Of a DNA stretch of 64,000 bases, positions 1 through 7,220 are shown in pieces. The stretch comes from CBDBZL01 sp965213545 (GTDB lineage Bacteria; Pseudomonadota; Alphaproteobacteria; Sphingomonadales; Sphingomonadaceae). The stretch is from positions 868,001 to 932,000 of the forward strand of contig CBDBZL010000002.1 in assembly GCA_965213545.1 (NCBI GenBank), read 5' to 3'. The notes under the pieces were generated by a model. It searched no databases and was not told the DNA's origin. It saw only the letters and a list, made by a program, of their open reading frames with translations. Made by a program: the position numbers and the translations under genes. Numbering within the stretch: position 1 is the stretch's first letter; each line of letters starts with the position of its first letter.

Positions 1-187
1 AGCGCTCCTGAGCGGCCCAGGCCTTGAGCAGCGTCTCCTGCACCAGGTCGTCGGCCATGTCGGGGCGGCCGCACAAGCCCCTTGCGAAGGCACGCAGATG
101 CGGCACTACCTCGGTTAGTTCGCGTTTGAAGTCGCGCTTGTCCTGCGCGCTGCGCGGCGGCGGGGGCGGCTTGTCTTGAGCGCTCAT
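1..187 (-). CDS. ecfG: EcfG-type ECF sigma factor, N-terminal part (cut by window edge)
   Basis: This is the general stress response sigma factor of Alphaproteobacteria, which directs RNA polymerase to GGAAC-N16/17-CGTT promoters. Reading the minus strand from the ATG at 187 gives 62 residues before the window edge. They include a proline-rich start and a region-2 stretch with PHLRAFARGLCGR, DMADDLVQETLLKAW, typical of the family. The start overlaps the stop of nepR by ATGA, so the two are translationally coupled. Three EcfG-type promoters lie nearby, one of them upstream of nepR, which implies autoregulation. The C-terminal half (region 4) lies outside the window. Confidence 0.9.
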   Translation of the reverse strand, partial: MSAQDKPPPPPRSAQDKRDFKRELTEVVPHLRAFARGLCGRPDMADDLVQETLLKAWAAQER

Positions 188-378
188 TTACCGGGTGTGC
201 TGTCGTCGAGCTTGGATAGCAAGGCCTCGAAGTTCTTGGGCAGAGGCTCTTCCAGAACCGAATCGTAAAGCCGCCTGAGGCCATGCGTCCAGTCGGGATC
301 GGCGCTTTCGGCGCGGCTGGTCTTGCGCTGCTGGCGAGCACCTGCCTGGTTCGCCGCGTGACTGTCTCGATCGCTCAT
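184..378 (-). CDS. nepR: NepR anti-sigma factor
   Basis: A 64-residue protein with a charged, disordered N-terminus and the conserved helical core (W30 region, GLRRLYDSVLEEPLPKNFEALLSKL). This core is the sigma- and PhyR-binding part of NepR. NepR sequesters EcfG until phosphorylated PhyR, a sigma mimic, takes NepR away. The ATG at 378 is preceded by AAGGCGAG. The stop overlaps the ecfG start (ATGA). A perfect EcfG promoter sits about 180 bp upstream, so the transcript would have a leader of roughly 170 nt. The length is normal for the family. Confidence 0.92.
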   Translation of the reverse strand: MSDRDSHAANQAGARQQRKTSRAESADPDWTHGLRRLYDSVLEEPLPKNFEALLSKLDDSTPGK

Positions 379-558
379 GCTCGCCTTTGCAAAACCCCGT
401 CTCTTGTCCCGACCAGTCGCGCTTGCCCGCTCCTAGCACTGATAAATCAGCGCGGCAAAGCCGTCGCGGCGATAAGCCAGGACCGGTGAAGGCCCGTTCG
501 GCCATTGCCTGTTGAAAGCATGGCACGCCGGGCAACCCATCAAGGGTTAGGAAATGGG

Positions 559-583
559 AACGATATCTCCCCACTCCTGTTCC
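559..583 (-). promoter_or_regulatory. EcfG-dependent promoter of nepR-ecfG
   Basis: On the minus strand this reads GGAAC, 16 bp, CGTT, an exact match to the alphaproteobacterial EcfG consensus. It points to nepR, giving a transcript start near 552. It lies inside the longest possible frame of the divergent kinase, which supports the later kinase start at 782. Confidence 0.85.
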
Positions 584-781
584 CCGGAGCAAGCACGCGC
601 CCAGTCGCGCGGCCTGTCGTTAGCCGGGATCGATGCGCCAGAAGCGCTTGTCGCCCGGGCCTGCCGGCACGGGCAATGGGCTGAGCCTGCCAAAGGGTGG
701 CACAAGGGCACCCGTTCGCACCTGGGGATTGATGTCTTGGCGGGATATGTTTCGGGCATACCAAGCCGGACGAAACGGTGG

Positions 782-2491
782 ATGGTACGCTACCCGCGAG
801 CGGTTCCGCTGGCGATCTTCATCCTCATCGCCGCTGTCACCGTGCTCTCGATCTTCTCGATCGAGCGCAGCCAGGAGCAGCAGGAAGCCGCGTCGCTGCG
901 CAACCGGGCGGTCGCGGTGGCATCGGCGCTGGAACGACGCGCTAATTCTTCGGCGGCCTATCTCAGGGCGGGAGCGGCGCTGCTCGCCAGCCTGCCCACG
1001 ATTGGCCAGGGCCAGTTCTCCCGCTTTGTCGCGGAACTGCGGCTCGATGCCGATTATCGCGGAACCGAAGGGATGGGCTGGGCGCCGATCCTTCCCGCCC
1101 GCGACGCCGAGGCGTTCGAGACGAGGATCAAGAGGGAAACACAGGGTGATTTCGCCATCTTCCCACGTCCAGGCGACCAGACCGAGATCATCGTTCCCGT
1201 TACCTATCTGCAGCCCGGAACCGAGCGCAACATGCGCGCCATGGGCTTCGACATGTATTCCGAAGCCACGCGCCGCAAAGCGATGAACGAGGCCGAGCGC
1301 ACCAGTCGGCCCACCGCTACCGATGGCGTCGTGCTGGTGCAGGAGGCGCAGAGCCGCGCGCCGGGCTTCGTCGTCTACATGCCCGTATTCGAGGCCACAC
1401 CCAATGGGCGCGAATTGAAGGGCTTTATCTACAGCCCGTTCCGCGCGGCCGACTTCCTCGGCTCGGCGCTCGAGCTGGAGGATGCGGGCAGCTACGCGGT
1501 GCGGCTTTATGATGGCGATCCGCAGACAGGCGCGCTTCTTGCCACCAGCGGCGGAACGACCGATCTCGATCACGAGACCGTCAGACAGACCATTTCGATC
1601 GCCAACAACGCTTGGGTGCTCGAGATCAGCAAGAACGAGCCGGGCGGGCTGTCGGGCCTGTCGATGGCAACGCTGATCTTCGGCCTGCTCGTCGCCAGCC
1701 TGCTGATGCTGCTGGTGCGCATGCTTACCCAGCAGGCCATCGAGGACGAGGCTTCGCTCAGATGGTTCGAGGAGCAGGCCTCGATCAGGAATTCGCTCAC
1801 CCGCGAGCTCAATCACCGGGTCAAGAACACGCTTGCCAACGTGCTTTCGATCATCGCGCTTACCCGCCGGCGGGCAACCGGGCTGGCGGATTTCGCCGAC
1901 GGACTGGACGGGCGGATCCGGGCGCTTTCCGCCACCCACGACCTGCTCACCGATTCGGACTGGGGGACCACGCCGGTGAGCGCGGTGATCGAAGCGGAGC
2001 TTTTTCCTTACGCGCAGGACAGCGACCATATCGTCGATATGTGCGGTCCGCTGGTGGAGTTGGCGCCGAATGACGCGCTGTCTCTGGGCCTGGCGATGCA
2101 CGAGCTGGCCACCAATGCGGCCAAATACGGCGCACTGAGCACCGCAGGCGGCAAGGTTCAGGTGCACTGGAAGCTGATTGCCCAGGGGATGGTGCGGATC
2201 GAATGGCTCGAGCGGGGCGGGCCGCCGGTGGCGCAGGAGCGCAGCCGTGGCTTCGGCACCGATCTTATCGAGCGGATCGTGGCGCATGAATTGAACGCGC
2301 CGGTCGAACTCTCGTTCGAGCCCGAAGGCGTGCGTTGCGTGCTGACCATCAGGGTGCGCCAGCCGAGCGACTTTGCCATGCGCGCCCCGCGTTCGGTGGG
2401 ACAGGCGGGCGGGGCGACCGATTCCGCCGAGGCGCAGGGCCCGCCCCGCCCGGCGCCTGGAATATCGCGCAGGTTGCACGCAAAGCCCTAG
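782..2491 (+). CDS. CHASE-domain HWE-family sensor histidine kinase
   Basis: A membrane sensor kinase that probably feeds PhyR. From the ATG at 782 there is a transmembrane helix (residues about 7-27), a periplasmic CHASE-type sensor domain (about 50-260) and a second membrane helix (about 290-310). The kinase domain follows, with the phosphoacceptor H345 in NHRVKNTL, N445 in HELATNAAKYG, a W-L-E motif and a GFGTDLI G-box. The NHRVKNTL box and W-x-E triad mark the HWE/HisKA_2 group that includes the PhyK/PakF-type kinases of sphingomonads. The frame is open from 554, but the EcfG promoter of nepR lies in that extension and the membrane helix directly follows M782. The gene is divergent from nepR. 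That PhyR is its partner is inferred from position. Confidence 0.85.
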   Translation: MVRYPRAVPLAIFILIAAVTVLSIFSIERSQEQQEAASLRNRAVAVASALERRANSSAAYLRAGAALLASLPTIGQGQFSRFVAELRLDADYRGTEGMGWAPILPARDAEAFETRIKRETQGDFAIFPRPGDQTEIIVPVTYLQPGTERNMRAMGFDMYSEATRRKAMNEAERTSRPTATDGVVLVQEAQSRAPGFVVYMPVFEATPNGRELKGFIYSPFRAADFLGSALELEDAGSYAVRLYDGDPQTGALLATSGGTTDLDHETVRQTISIANNAWVLEISKNEPGGLSGLSMATLIFGLLVASLLMLLVRMLTQQAIEDEASLRWFEEQASIRNSLTRELNHRVKNTLANVLSIIALTRRRATGLADFADGLDGRIRALSATHDLLTDSDWGTTPVSAVIEAELFPYAQDSDHIVDMCGPLVELAPNDALSLGLAMHELATNAAKYGALSTAGGKVQVHWKLIAQGMVRIEWLERGGPPVAQERSRGFGTDLIERIVAHELNAPVELSFEPEGVRCVLTIRVRQPSDFAMRAPRSVGQAGGATDSAEAQGPPRPAPGISRRLHAKP

Positions 2492-2548
2492 CGCGGCGCC
2501 GATCCCACGCACATAGCCCACCCGCCGGGCTGGACCGAACGCCCTGCG

Positions 2549-3376
2549 ATGATTACCAAGCAGCCGGTGTCCGAGCGCGTCATCGTCCCTTGGCTTCACC
2601 TGCTGCGTCGGGCGTTCTTCGCCGCGCTGCTCGGCGCTTTGGCGTCAGGCTGCGGCGCCGGATTATCACAAGACAGCGATATAAGTACCGGACCCGTCGT
2701 GCTGGCCGCGGCAAGCTTACAGGAAAGCCTGACCGAAGTGGCCAATTCCTTCGAGACCATGGGCGGGACGCGGCCCGTGCTCTCCTTTGCCGCGACTTCA
2801 GCCATCGCCCGGCAGATCGAGCAGGGCGCACCCGCCGATCTGGTCATCGCCGCCGATACCGCTTGGATGGACCAGCTGGAGAAAGGCGGCTATATCGCCC
2901 CGCGCAGCCGCGAGAATATTGCCGCCAATCGCCTGGTGGTGGTAGCCCCCAAAGGCTGGGCGGGACCGGGCAGCGACCCGTTCGAGGGCGGCGGCAATAT
3001 CGCCATCGCCGATCCCTCGGGCGTTCCGGCAGGCCGCTACGCCCGAGCCGCGCTTGCCCGAATGGGCTGGCTCGACGCGCTTTATCCGCGCTTGGTTCCG
3101 ACCGAGAACGTGCGTGCCGCGTTGACCATGGTCGAGCGCGAGCAGGTCGACCGCGGAATCGTCTATGCGACCGACGCGTTGGCCTCGCGCGAAGTGGAAG
3201 TGGTCTATCGCTTTCCAAGCAACAGCCATCCACCCATCCTCTATCTGGCCGCCCGCGTTGCCACCAGCAAACACCGCGAGGCCGAGGCATTTCTCGAATA
3301 TCTCGATTCGCTTGAGGCCCGGGCAATCTTCAGGAAACACGGATTCTCCATTCCCGGTGAGGCCGAGACGTTGTGA
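2549..3376 (+). CDS. modA: Molybdate ABC transporter substrate-binding lipoprotein ModA
   Basis: A 275-residue periplasmic binding protein of the ModA family. A signal peptide ends in a lipobox (LASGC, Cys35). The mature part opens with the AASLQESLTEV motif typical of ModA and continues with a SGA-like ATSAIARQIEQGAPADLVIAA stretch. Its stop overlaps the GTG start of modB, indicating an operon. The third component, the ATPase ModC, survives only as a short stub after modB. Confidence 0.9.
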   Translation: MITKQPVSERVIVPWLHLLRRAFFAALLGALASGCGAGLSQDSDISTGPVVLAAASLQESLTEVANSFETMGGTRPVLSFAATSAIARQIEQGAPADLVIAADTAWMDQLEKGGYIAPRSRENIAANRLVVVAPKGWAGPGSDPFEGGGNIAIADPSGVPAGRYARAALARMGWLDALYPRLVPTENVRAALTMVEREQVDRGIVYATDALASREVEVVYRFPSNSHPPILYLAARVATSKHREAEAFLEYLDSLEARAIFRKHGFSIPGEAETL

Positions 3377-4086
3377 TCGCCGGGCTCGGCGGCGGCCCGA
3401 CCGCTTCCGAAATGGCCATCGTGGCGTTGTCATTGAAGGTGAGCTTGGTGGCGATGGCCGCGACGCTGCCGCTCGCCTATGGGCTGGCCTGGCTGCTTGC
3501 CGCGCGCCGTTTCCCCGGGCGCCTGGTGCTCGATGCGCTGGTCCATCTGCCGCTGGTATTGCCGCCGGTGGTGACCGGTTGGCTGTTGCTATTGCTGTTT
3601 GGCCGCAGCGGACCTGTGGGGCGCTGGCTGGATCAGACCATGGGCATCACGCTGATGTTCAATTGGACCGGTGCCGCGCTGGCCGCCGCGGTCATGGCGC
3701 TGCCGCTGATGGTGCGCGCGATGCGGTTGTCGATCGAGGCGGTGGACCGGCGGCTGGTGGGCGCCGCGCGCACGCTGGGCGCATCGCGGTTGCGCGCATT
3801 CTTCACCATCACCCTGCCGCTCAGCATTCCCGGAGTGCTGGCCGGCGCGATGCTCGGCTTTGCGCGCTCGCTCGGCGAGTTCGGCGCCACCATTACCTTC
3901 GCTGCCAATATCGAAGGCCAGACGCGCACGCTGCCGCTGGCCATCTATAGCGGATTGCAGATGCCGGGGGGCGAGGTCACCGTGGCGCGGCTGGCGGTGA
4001 TCTCGATCGTGCTCTCGCTTGCCGCGCTGGTTCTGTCCGAACTGCTTATCCGCCGCTCGGCAGCCCCGCGCATGCATGTCCTTTGA
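3373..4086 (+). CDS. modB: Molybdate ABC transporter permease ModB
   Basis: A 237-residue inner-membrane permease with about five to six hydrophobic segments. It carries the EAA-loop that docks the ATPase (VDRRLVGAARTLGASRLRAFFTITLPLSIPG, of which GAARTLGAS is the core). It starts with GTG, overlapping the modA stop by GTGA. The C-terminus is normal in length, ending IRRSAAPRMHVL. The coding end overlaps an ATG that is the expected start of modC, but that frame stops after 23 codons. The transporter therefore lacks its energy-providing subunit at this locus. Confidence 0.9.
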   Translation: MIAGLGGGPTASEMAIVALSLKVSLVAMAATLPLAYGLAWLLAARRFPGRLVLDALVHLPLVLPPVVTGWLLLLLFGRSGPVGRWLDQTMGITLMFNWTGAALAAAVMALPLMVRAMRLSIEAVDRRLVGAARTLGASRLRAFFTITLPLSIPGVLAGAMLGFARSLGEFGATITFAANIEGQTRTLPLAIYSGLQMPGGEVTVARLAVISIVLSLAALVLSELLIRRSAAPRMHVL

Positions 4087-4147
4087 AGTCCGCTCCCTGC
4101 AGCGGGGCGCAGATGGGCTCATCGCTTGCGCGCAGGCAAAAAGTTAG
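4076..4147 (+). pseudogene. modC: Truncated N-terminal stub of modC
   Basis: An ATG at 4076 sits in the normal overlapping position at the end of modB and opens a frame MSFEVRSLQRGADG that ends at TAG 4145-4147. MSFEVR followed by a short charged stretch is how ModC ATPases of this lineage begin. The frame is then cut and the stop region abuts the 3' end of the convergent phyR. No Walker A, signature or TOBE sequence follows. I read it as the remnant of modC left after a deletion or rearrangement. The resemblance is short, so chance is possible. Confidence 0.55.
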
Positions 4148-4941
4148 GAGAGCGGCCGGCTCGAGCCGAAGAACAGCGCCTGGCTAATGGCCGCCCGCAC
4201 GGTGTCTTCCTGGAACGGCTTGGTGATGAGATAGGTCGGCTCGGGTCTGTCGCCGGTCAGAAGTCGCTCGGGATAAGCGGTGATGAAGATCACCGGCACG
4301 CTGTCGATGGCCAGGATGTCGTCCACCGCATCAAGCCCGCTCGACCCGTCGGCCAGCTGGATATCGGCCAGCACCATTCCCGGTGTCTTGCCGGCAACCA
4401 CGTCGCGCGCCTGGGTGCGTGTGGCCGCGGTTCCGCAGATCTCGTGGCCGAGCGAGCGGACCAGGTCTTCCAGCTGCATGGAGATCAGCGGCTCATCTTC
4501 GATGATCAGCACGCTGGTGGTGGTCTCGCGCTCGATCTCGGCCACCGCCTCGCGCACCAGCGTTTCCACCTCACCCTCGCTCATTCCCATGATTTGGGCG
4601 GCCTCGGCGGCGGAGAAATCCTCCACCGTGGTCAGCAGCAGCGCTTGGCGATTGACTGGGGTGATCCGCCGCAGCCGGTCCTGCGCGCCGCTCTCAGGTC
4701 GCGGCCGGGCAACCGGCTCTTCCTCGCCCACTTCCATATACGCGCTCGACCAGACCTTGTTGAAAGCGCGGTAGAGCGGCACGCGGCCCGCCTTGAGAGA
4801 CTGGGCCAATTCCTGATTCGCGAGCGCTGCCTCCAGCGTTGCCTGGACAAATGCATCGCCGGTCGACTGCGAACCTGCCAGCGCGCGCGCATAGCGCCGC
4901 AGAAACGGAAGATGCGCAGCAACCTCGGCTCCGATGGACAT
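4144..4941 (-). CDS. phyR: PhyR general stress response regulator
   Basis: An anti-anti-sigma response regulator. Residues about 1-130 form a sigma-factor-like domain (HLPFLRRYARALAGS, with LLLTTVEDFSAAEAAQIMGMSEGEVETLV as region-4 mimic). Residues about 143-260 form a receiver with acidic pocket ED and phosphoacceptor D193 (LADIQLADG) and the conserved lysine in TKPF. Phosphorylated PhyR binds NepR and frees EcfG. The ATG at 4941 follows a very strong GGAAGGGGG Shine-Dalgarno, so it is chosen over an in-frame TTG at 4956. An EcfG promoter with perfect consensus lies about 25 bp upstream of the leader. The Shine-Dalgarno is nearly complementary to the loop of the nearby predicted sRNA. Confidence 0.95.
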   Translation of the reverse strand: MSIGAEVAAHLPFLRRYARALAGSQSTGDAFVQATLEAALANQELAQSLKAGRVPLYRAFNKVWSSAYMEVGEEEPVARPRPESGAQDRLRRITPVNRQALLLTTVEDFSAAEAAQIMGMSEGEVETLVREAVAEIERETTTSVLIIEDEPLISMQLEDLVRSLGHEICGTAATRTQARDVVAGKTPGMVLADIQLADGSSGLDAVDDILAIDSVPVIFITAYPERLLTGDRPEPTYLITKPFQEDTVRAAISQALFFGSSRPLS

Positions 4942-4972
4942 TAAACCCCCTTCCAATCAAGCCACGGGCGAC

Positions 4973-4997
4973 AACGGTGCAACCCAGCGTGGGTTCC
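4973..4997 (-). promoter_or_regulatory. EcfG-dependent promoter of phyR
   Basis: The minus strand reads GGAAC, 16 bp, CGTT, an exact consensus match. The expected transcript start near 4966 gives a 25-nt leader that contains the phyR ribosome binding site. Confidence 0.85.
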
Positions 4998-5187
4998 GTT
5001 CGCTGACAGGAGCGCTCGGCAAGCGCAAGAGCAATGGCTGTTTGCGAGCCGATATGGCTGCGGAGCGAAGCGGTTTGAGGGTTTGGCGGGTGCTACGGTA
5101 AAACAACGGCTGGTAGGATGACAAACCCATGATTTGTTAGCTTTACCAGATATTTATCCGTGACCGACAAAAAATGACAAGCACCCG

Positions 5188-5212
5188 GGAACAGAGGTTT
5201 GCGATGGTCATT
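5188..5212 (+). promoter_or_regulatory. EcfG-like promoter driving a predicted sRNA
   Basis: The plus strand reads GGAAC, 16 bp, CATT. The -35 is perfect and the -10 has one change from CGTT. It ends 8 bp before the first base-paired nucleotide of the predicted sRNA, which is the spacing expected for a transcript start. Confidence 0.55.
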
Positions 5213-5218
5213 ATGCCT

Positions 5219-5309
5219 TTGTCACTGCCGAGACCCCCCTCCCGTCCAAGCGGCAGTGACACGATCCCGAAAGGCCTTCGCTTCCCCCCGGAGCGAAGGC
5301 CTTCTTTTT
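5219..5309 (+). ncRNA. Predicted stress-induced small RNA with C-rich loop
   Basis: A two-hairpin transcript between phyR and the receiver gene, containing no credible reading frame. The first hairpin has a perfect 10-bp stem, GTCACTGCCG (5221-5230) with CGGCAGTGAC (5251-5260). It exposes a 20-nt loop rich in C (ACCCCCCTCCC), which looks like an anti-Shine-Dalgarno. The second is an intrinsic terminator (5271-5309). An EcfG-like promoter ends just before. The layout resembles C-rich-loop sRNAs such as GsrN of Caulobacter, which is also under the general stress sigma factor; homology is not claimed. The loop matches the phyR ribosome binding site at 9 of 10 positions. Confidence 0.6.
5271..5309 (+). 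terminator. Rho-independent terminator
   Basis: A perfect 12-bp stem, AAGGCCTTCGCT (5271-5282) with AGCGAAGGCCTT (5292-5303), a 9-nt loop, then CTTTTT. The T-run exists only in the plus direction, so it ends a plus-strand transcript, the predicted sRNA. Confidence 0.85.
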
Positions 5310-5380
5310 GGAGCAAGGCTAACGGCCAATAACGAACGAAGCTCCCGTCGCAGAGAAGCTCGACCAGGCGAGATCTGCGG

Positions 5381-5830
5381 TCAACGTGGCGCGCGGAACC
5401 GTGCGAACAGCCCCGTGCGCCGGCCGGCGCGCAGGGCTTCGACCAGTTCGGCGGGGTGATAGGGCTTGGCGAACACCGCGCCCATTTCGGCGATCCGCGG
5501 TGGAATGTCCTGCGGCGCGCCGGTCGAGAAGATGATCTGCGGCCGCTTGGGACCCAGCATGTCGACCAGTTCGGCAAGCGCCCAGCCATCATCGCGGTCG
5601 GCCAGGTGAACATCGAGGATGATCGCCTGCGCCGGCGCCTGTTCCAGCGCGCTCATCGCCGCCGCGGTGGTTGGGCACACCACCACTTCGCGCGCGCCGC
5701 CATCGATGAGTTCGGCCTCCAGCGCGGCTCCCAGAATAGGATCGTCCTCTACCACCAGCACCCGGCCGAGCGAGGGTCCCCGTTTGGCGGGCTTATGCGG
5801 CTGTGATCCATCAGGCTTGGCGCGTATCAT
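5381..5830 (-). CDS. Single-domain response regulator
   Basis: A stand-alone receiver of 149 residues. It has VLVVEDDPILGAALE with the acidic pair, a phosphoacceptor Asp in AIILDVHLADRDDG and the lysine in AKPYHP. There is no output domain. The FSTGAP segment after beta-4 sits where the FATGUY motif of SdrG-like regulators lies, but is not a clean match. SdrG-type proteins modulate phosphorelays of the general stress response. The ATG at 5830 is preferred over that at 5836 because GAGG lies 6 bases before it. An EcfG promoter directly upstream places the gene in the stress regulon. Confidence 0.85.
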   Translation of the reverse strand: MIRAKPDGSQPHKPAKRGPSLGRVLVVEDDPILGAALEAELIDGGAREVVVCPTTAAAMSALEQAPAQAIILDVHLADRDDGWALAELVDMLGPKRPQIIFSTGAPQDIPPRIAEMGAVFAKPYHPAELVEALRAGRRTGLFARFRAPR

Positions 5831-5877
5831 GACCATCCTCGCCTGCGCGCCACCAGCGGCCTTACTGCGACTGCGTG

Positions 5878-5903
5878 AACGCCGCCCGCGCGAGCAGGGT
5901 TCC
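5878..5903 (-). promoter_or_regulatory. EcfG-dependent promoter of the receiver gene
   Basis: The minus strand reads GGAAC, 17 bp, CGTT. The predicted start near 5871 gives a leader of about 40 nt before the ATG at 5830. Confidence 0.75.
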
Positions 5904-5929
5904 CGTCACGGCCAAGCGGCCAAAGGACA

Positions 5930-7108
5930 TCAGACGAGCGATTTTTCATAGACCCAGTATTCGCGGTTCATCGTGCTGCCGATCGCATCGGCGATCGCGA
6001 TCATCCCCTGGTTGTCCTCAAGGACCCAGCCGATCTCGCCGCGTATCGTGCCGTGGCTGGCAACCGCCTCGCGCCGAATATATTCGATCATCATGAAAGC
6101 CAGCTGGCTGGCCAGCCGTGAGTTCTGCAGACTCCGCCGCACTCCCATTAACGGAACGCGGAAGGTCCTCGAACGAGGTTTGCGCAACCACAAGGCCAGC
6201 TTCAGCCAGTTGAACGGCAGCAACCGCCCGTCGAACCCGGCGATCACTTCGTTCACGTCGGGCAAAGCCAGCATGAACGCAACGGGCTTTCCGTCGAGCT
6301 CGGCGATCATGTTGGTCTTCTCGATAATCAGCGGCTTGAGCTTTGCTCCGCCATAGCGCTTCTCCGCCTCGGTGAACGGCACGAACCCCCAATTGCCCGA
6401 CCAGGCGTCGTTGAGGATATCGAGCACGATCTCGGCCTCGCGTGCGAACCGGGCCTTTTCCACCGTGCGGATGCGGATGCGCGGGTTGCGCTCGCCCGAT
6501 GCCACGATGCGCTGGATCAGCGGCGGGAAGGGCCTGTCCACCCGCAGCGCATAGGTCCGCAAAGCCTTGGCCTTCTGATACCCCGCGCGCTCGATCCAGC
6601 CCTGATGGCGGCGATCATCATGACCCATCATCACCGGCGGACGGTTGTCGTGGCCGTAAACAAGCACGCCCGGCTCGTCCCATACCGACAGACTGAGCGG
6701 GGCCAGCGCGCGGGTCATTCCCTGGTCCGCCAGCCATATTTCCGCCCGGGTGATGAGCGCATGCGCGGTCTGCTCGTCCCAGGCTTCGAGCAGGCCCCAG
6801 TTGCCGGTGCCCGGCCCCATCCCCTGCTCGCGCGGCTGGCGCAGCGCCAGTTCGTCGATATGGGCCGAGATCCGCCCGGTCACACGCCCGTCGCTGCGGG
6901 CGAGGAACAGCTGCATACTGGCATGATCGTGAAACGGGTTCTTGCCCGGGGCGATCAGCTCTGCGACCTCGCTGCGCAGCGGGGGGACGAAGCAGGGATC
7001 GTCCCGGTTCAGCCGATAGGCCAGGTCGATGAACGCGGCGCGGCCCCCCTTGTCCACAACAGGGGTGACGATTATCTGCCTCGCAGGCTGGCGGGCTGCC
7101 TCATTCAT
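5930..7108 (-). CDS. GNAT-like N-acetyltransferase family protein
   Basis: A 392-residue soluble protein of the large bacterial family related to YghO, with a GNAT-like fold expected in its C-terminal half. Visible blocks are DPCFVPPLRSEVAELI near the N-terminus, a DEPGVLVYGHD segment, and AELDGKPVAFMLALPDVNEV followed by a helix. The substrate is unknown. The ATG at 7108 follows GAGGTG and is preferred to a GTG at 7114. The gene is convergent with nothing and its 5' end is 112 bp from the divergent desaturase. Its upstream neighbour is stress-controlled, but no EcfG box is seen for this gene. Confidence 0.75.
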   Translation of the reverse strand: MNEAARQPARQIIVTPVVDKGGRAAFIDLAYRLNRDDPCFVPPLRSEVAELIAPGKNPFHDHASMQLFLARSDGRVTGRISAHIDELALRQPREQGMGPGTGNWGLLEAWDEQTAHALITRAEIWLADQGMTRALAPLSLSVWDEPGVLVYGHDNRPPVMMGHDDRRHQGWIERAGYQKAKALRTYALRVDRPFPPLIQRIVASGERNPRIRIRTVEKARFAREAEIVLDILNDAWSGNWGFVPFTEAEKRYGGAKLKPLIIEKTNMIAELDGKPVAFMLALPDVNEVIAGFDGRLLPFNWLKLALWLRKPRSRTFRVPLMGVRRSLQNSRLASQLAFMMIEYIRREAVASHGTIRGEIGWVLEDNQGMIAIADAIGSTMNREYWVYEKSLV

Positions 7109-7220
7109 GCGCACCTCATTTGCCGGGGCTTACCGCTAAGCCTATGGACCATGGGCAAAGTCAAGCGCGCTGCCGGGCCGGGGCAGGGAAGGTTTCTTGG
7201 GTAAGCAGGACAACAAGACC

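Noticed and set aside
620..2599. 659-residue frame opposite the HWE kinase gene
   Set aside because: It is a high-GC antisense shadow: basic, low-complexity sequence with no recognisable domain, fully covered by a well-supported gene.
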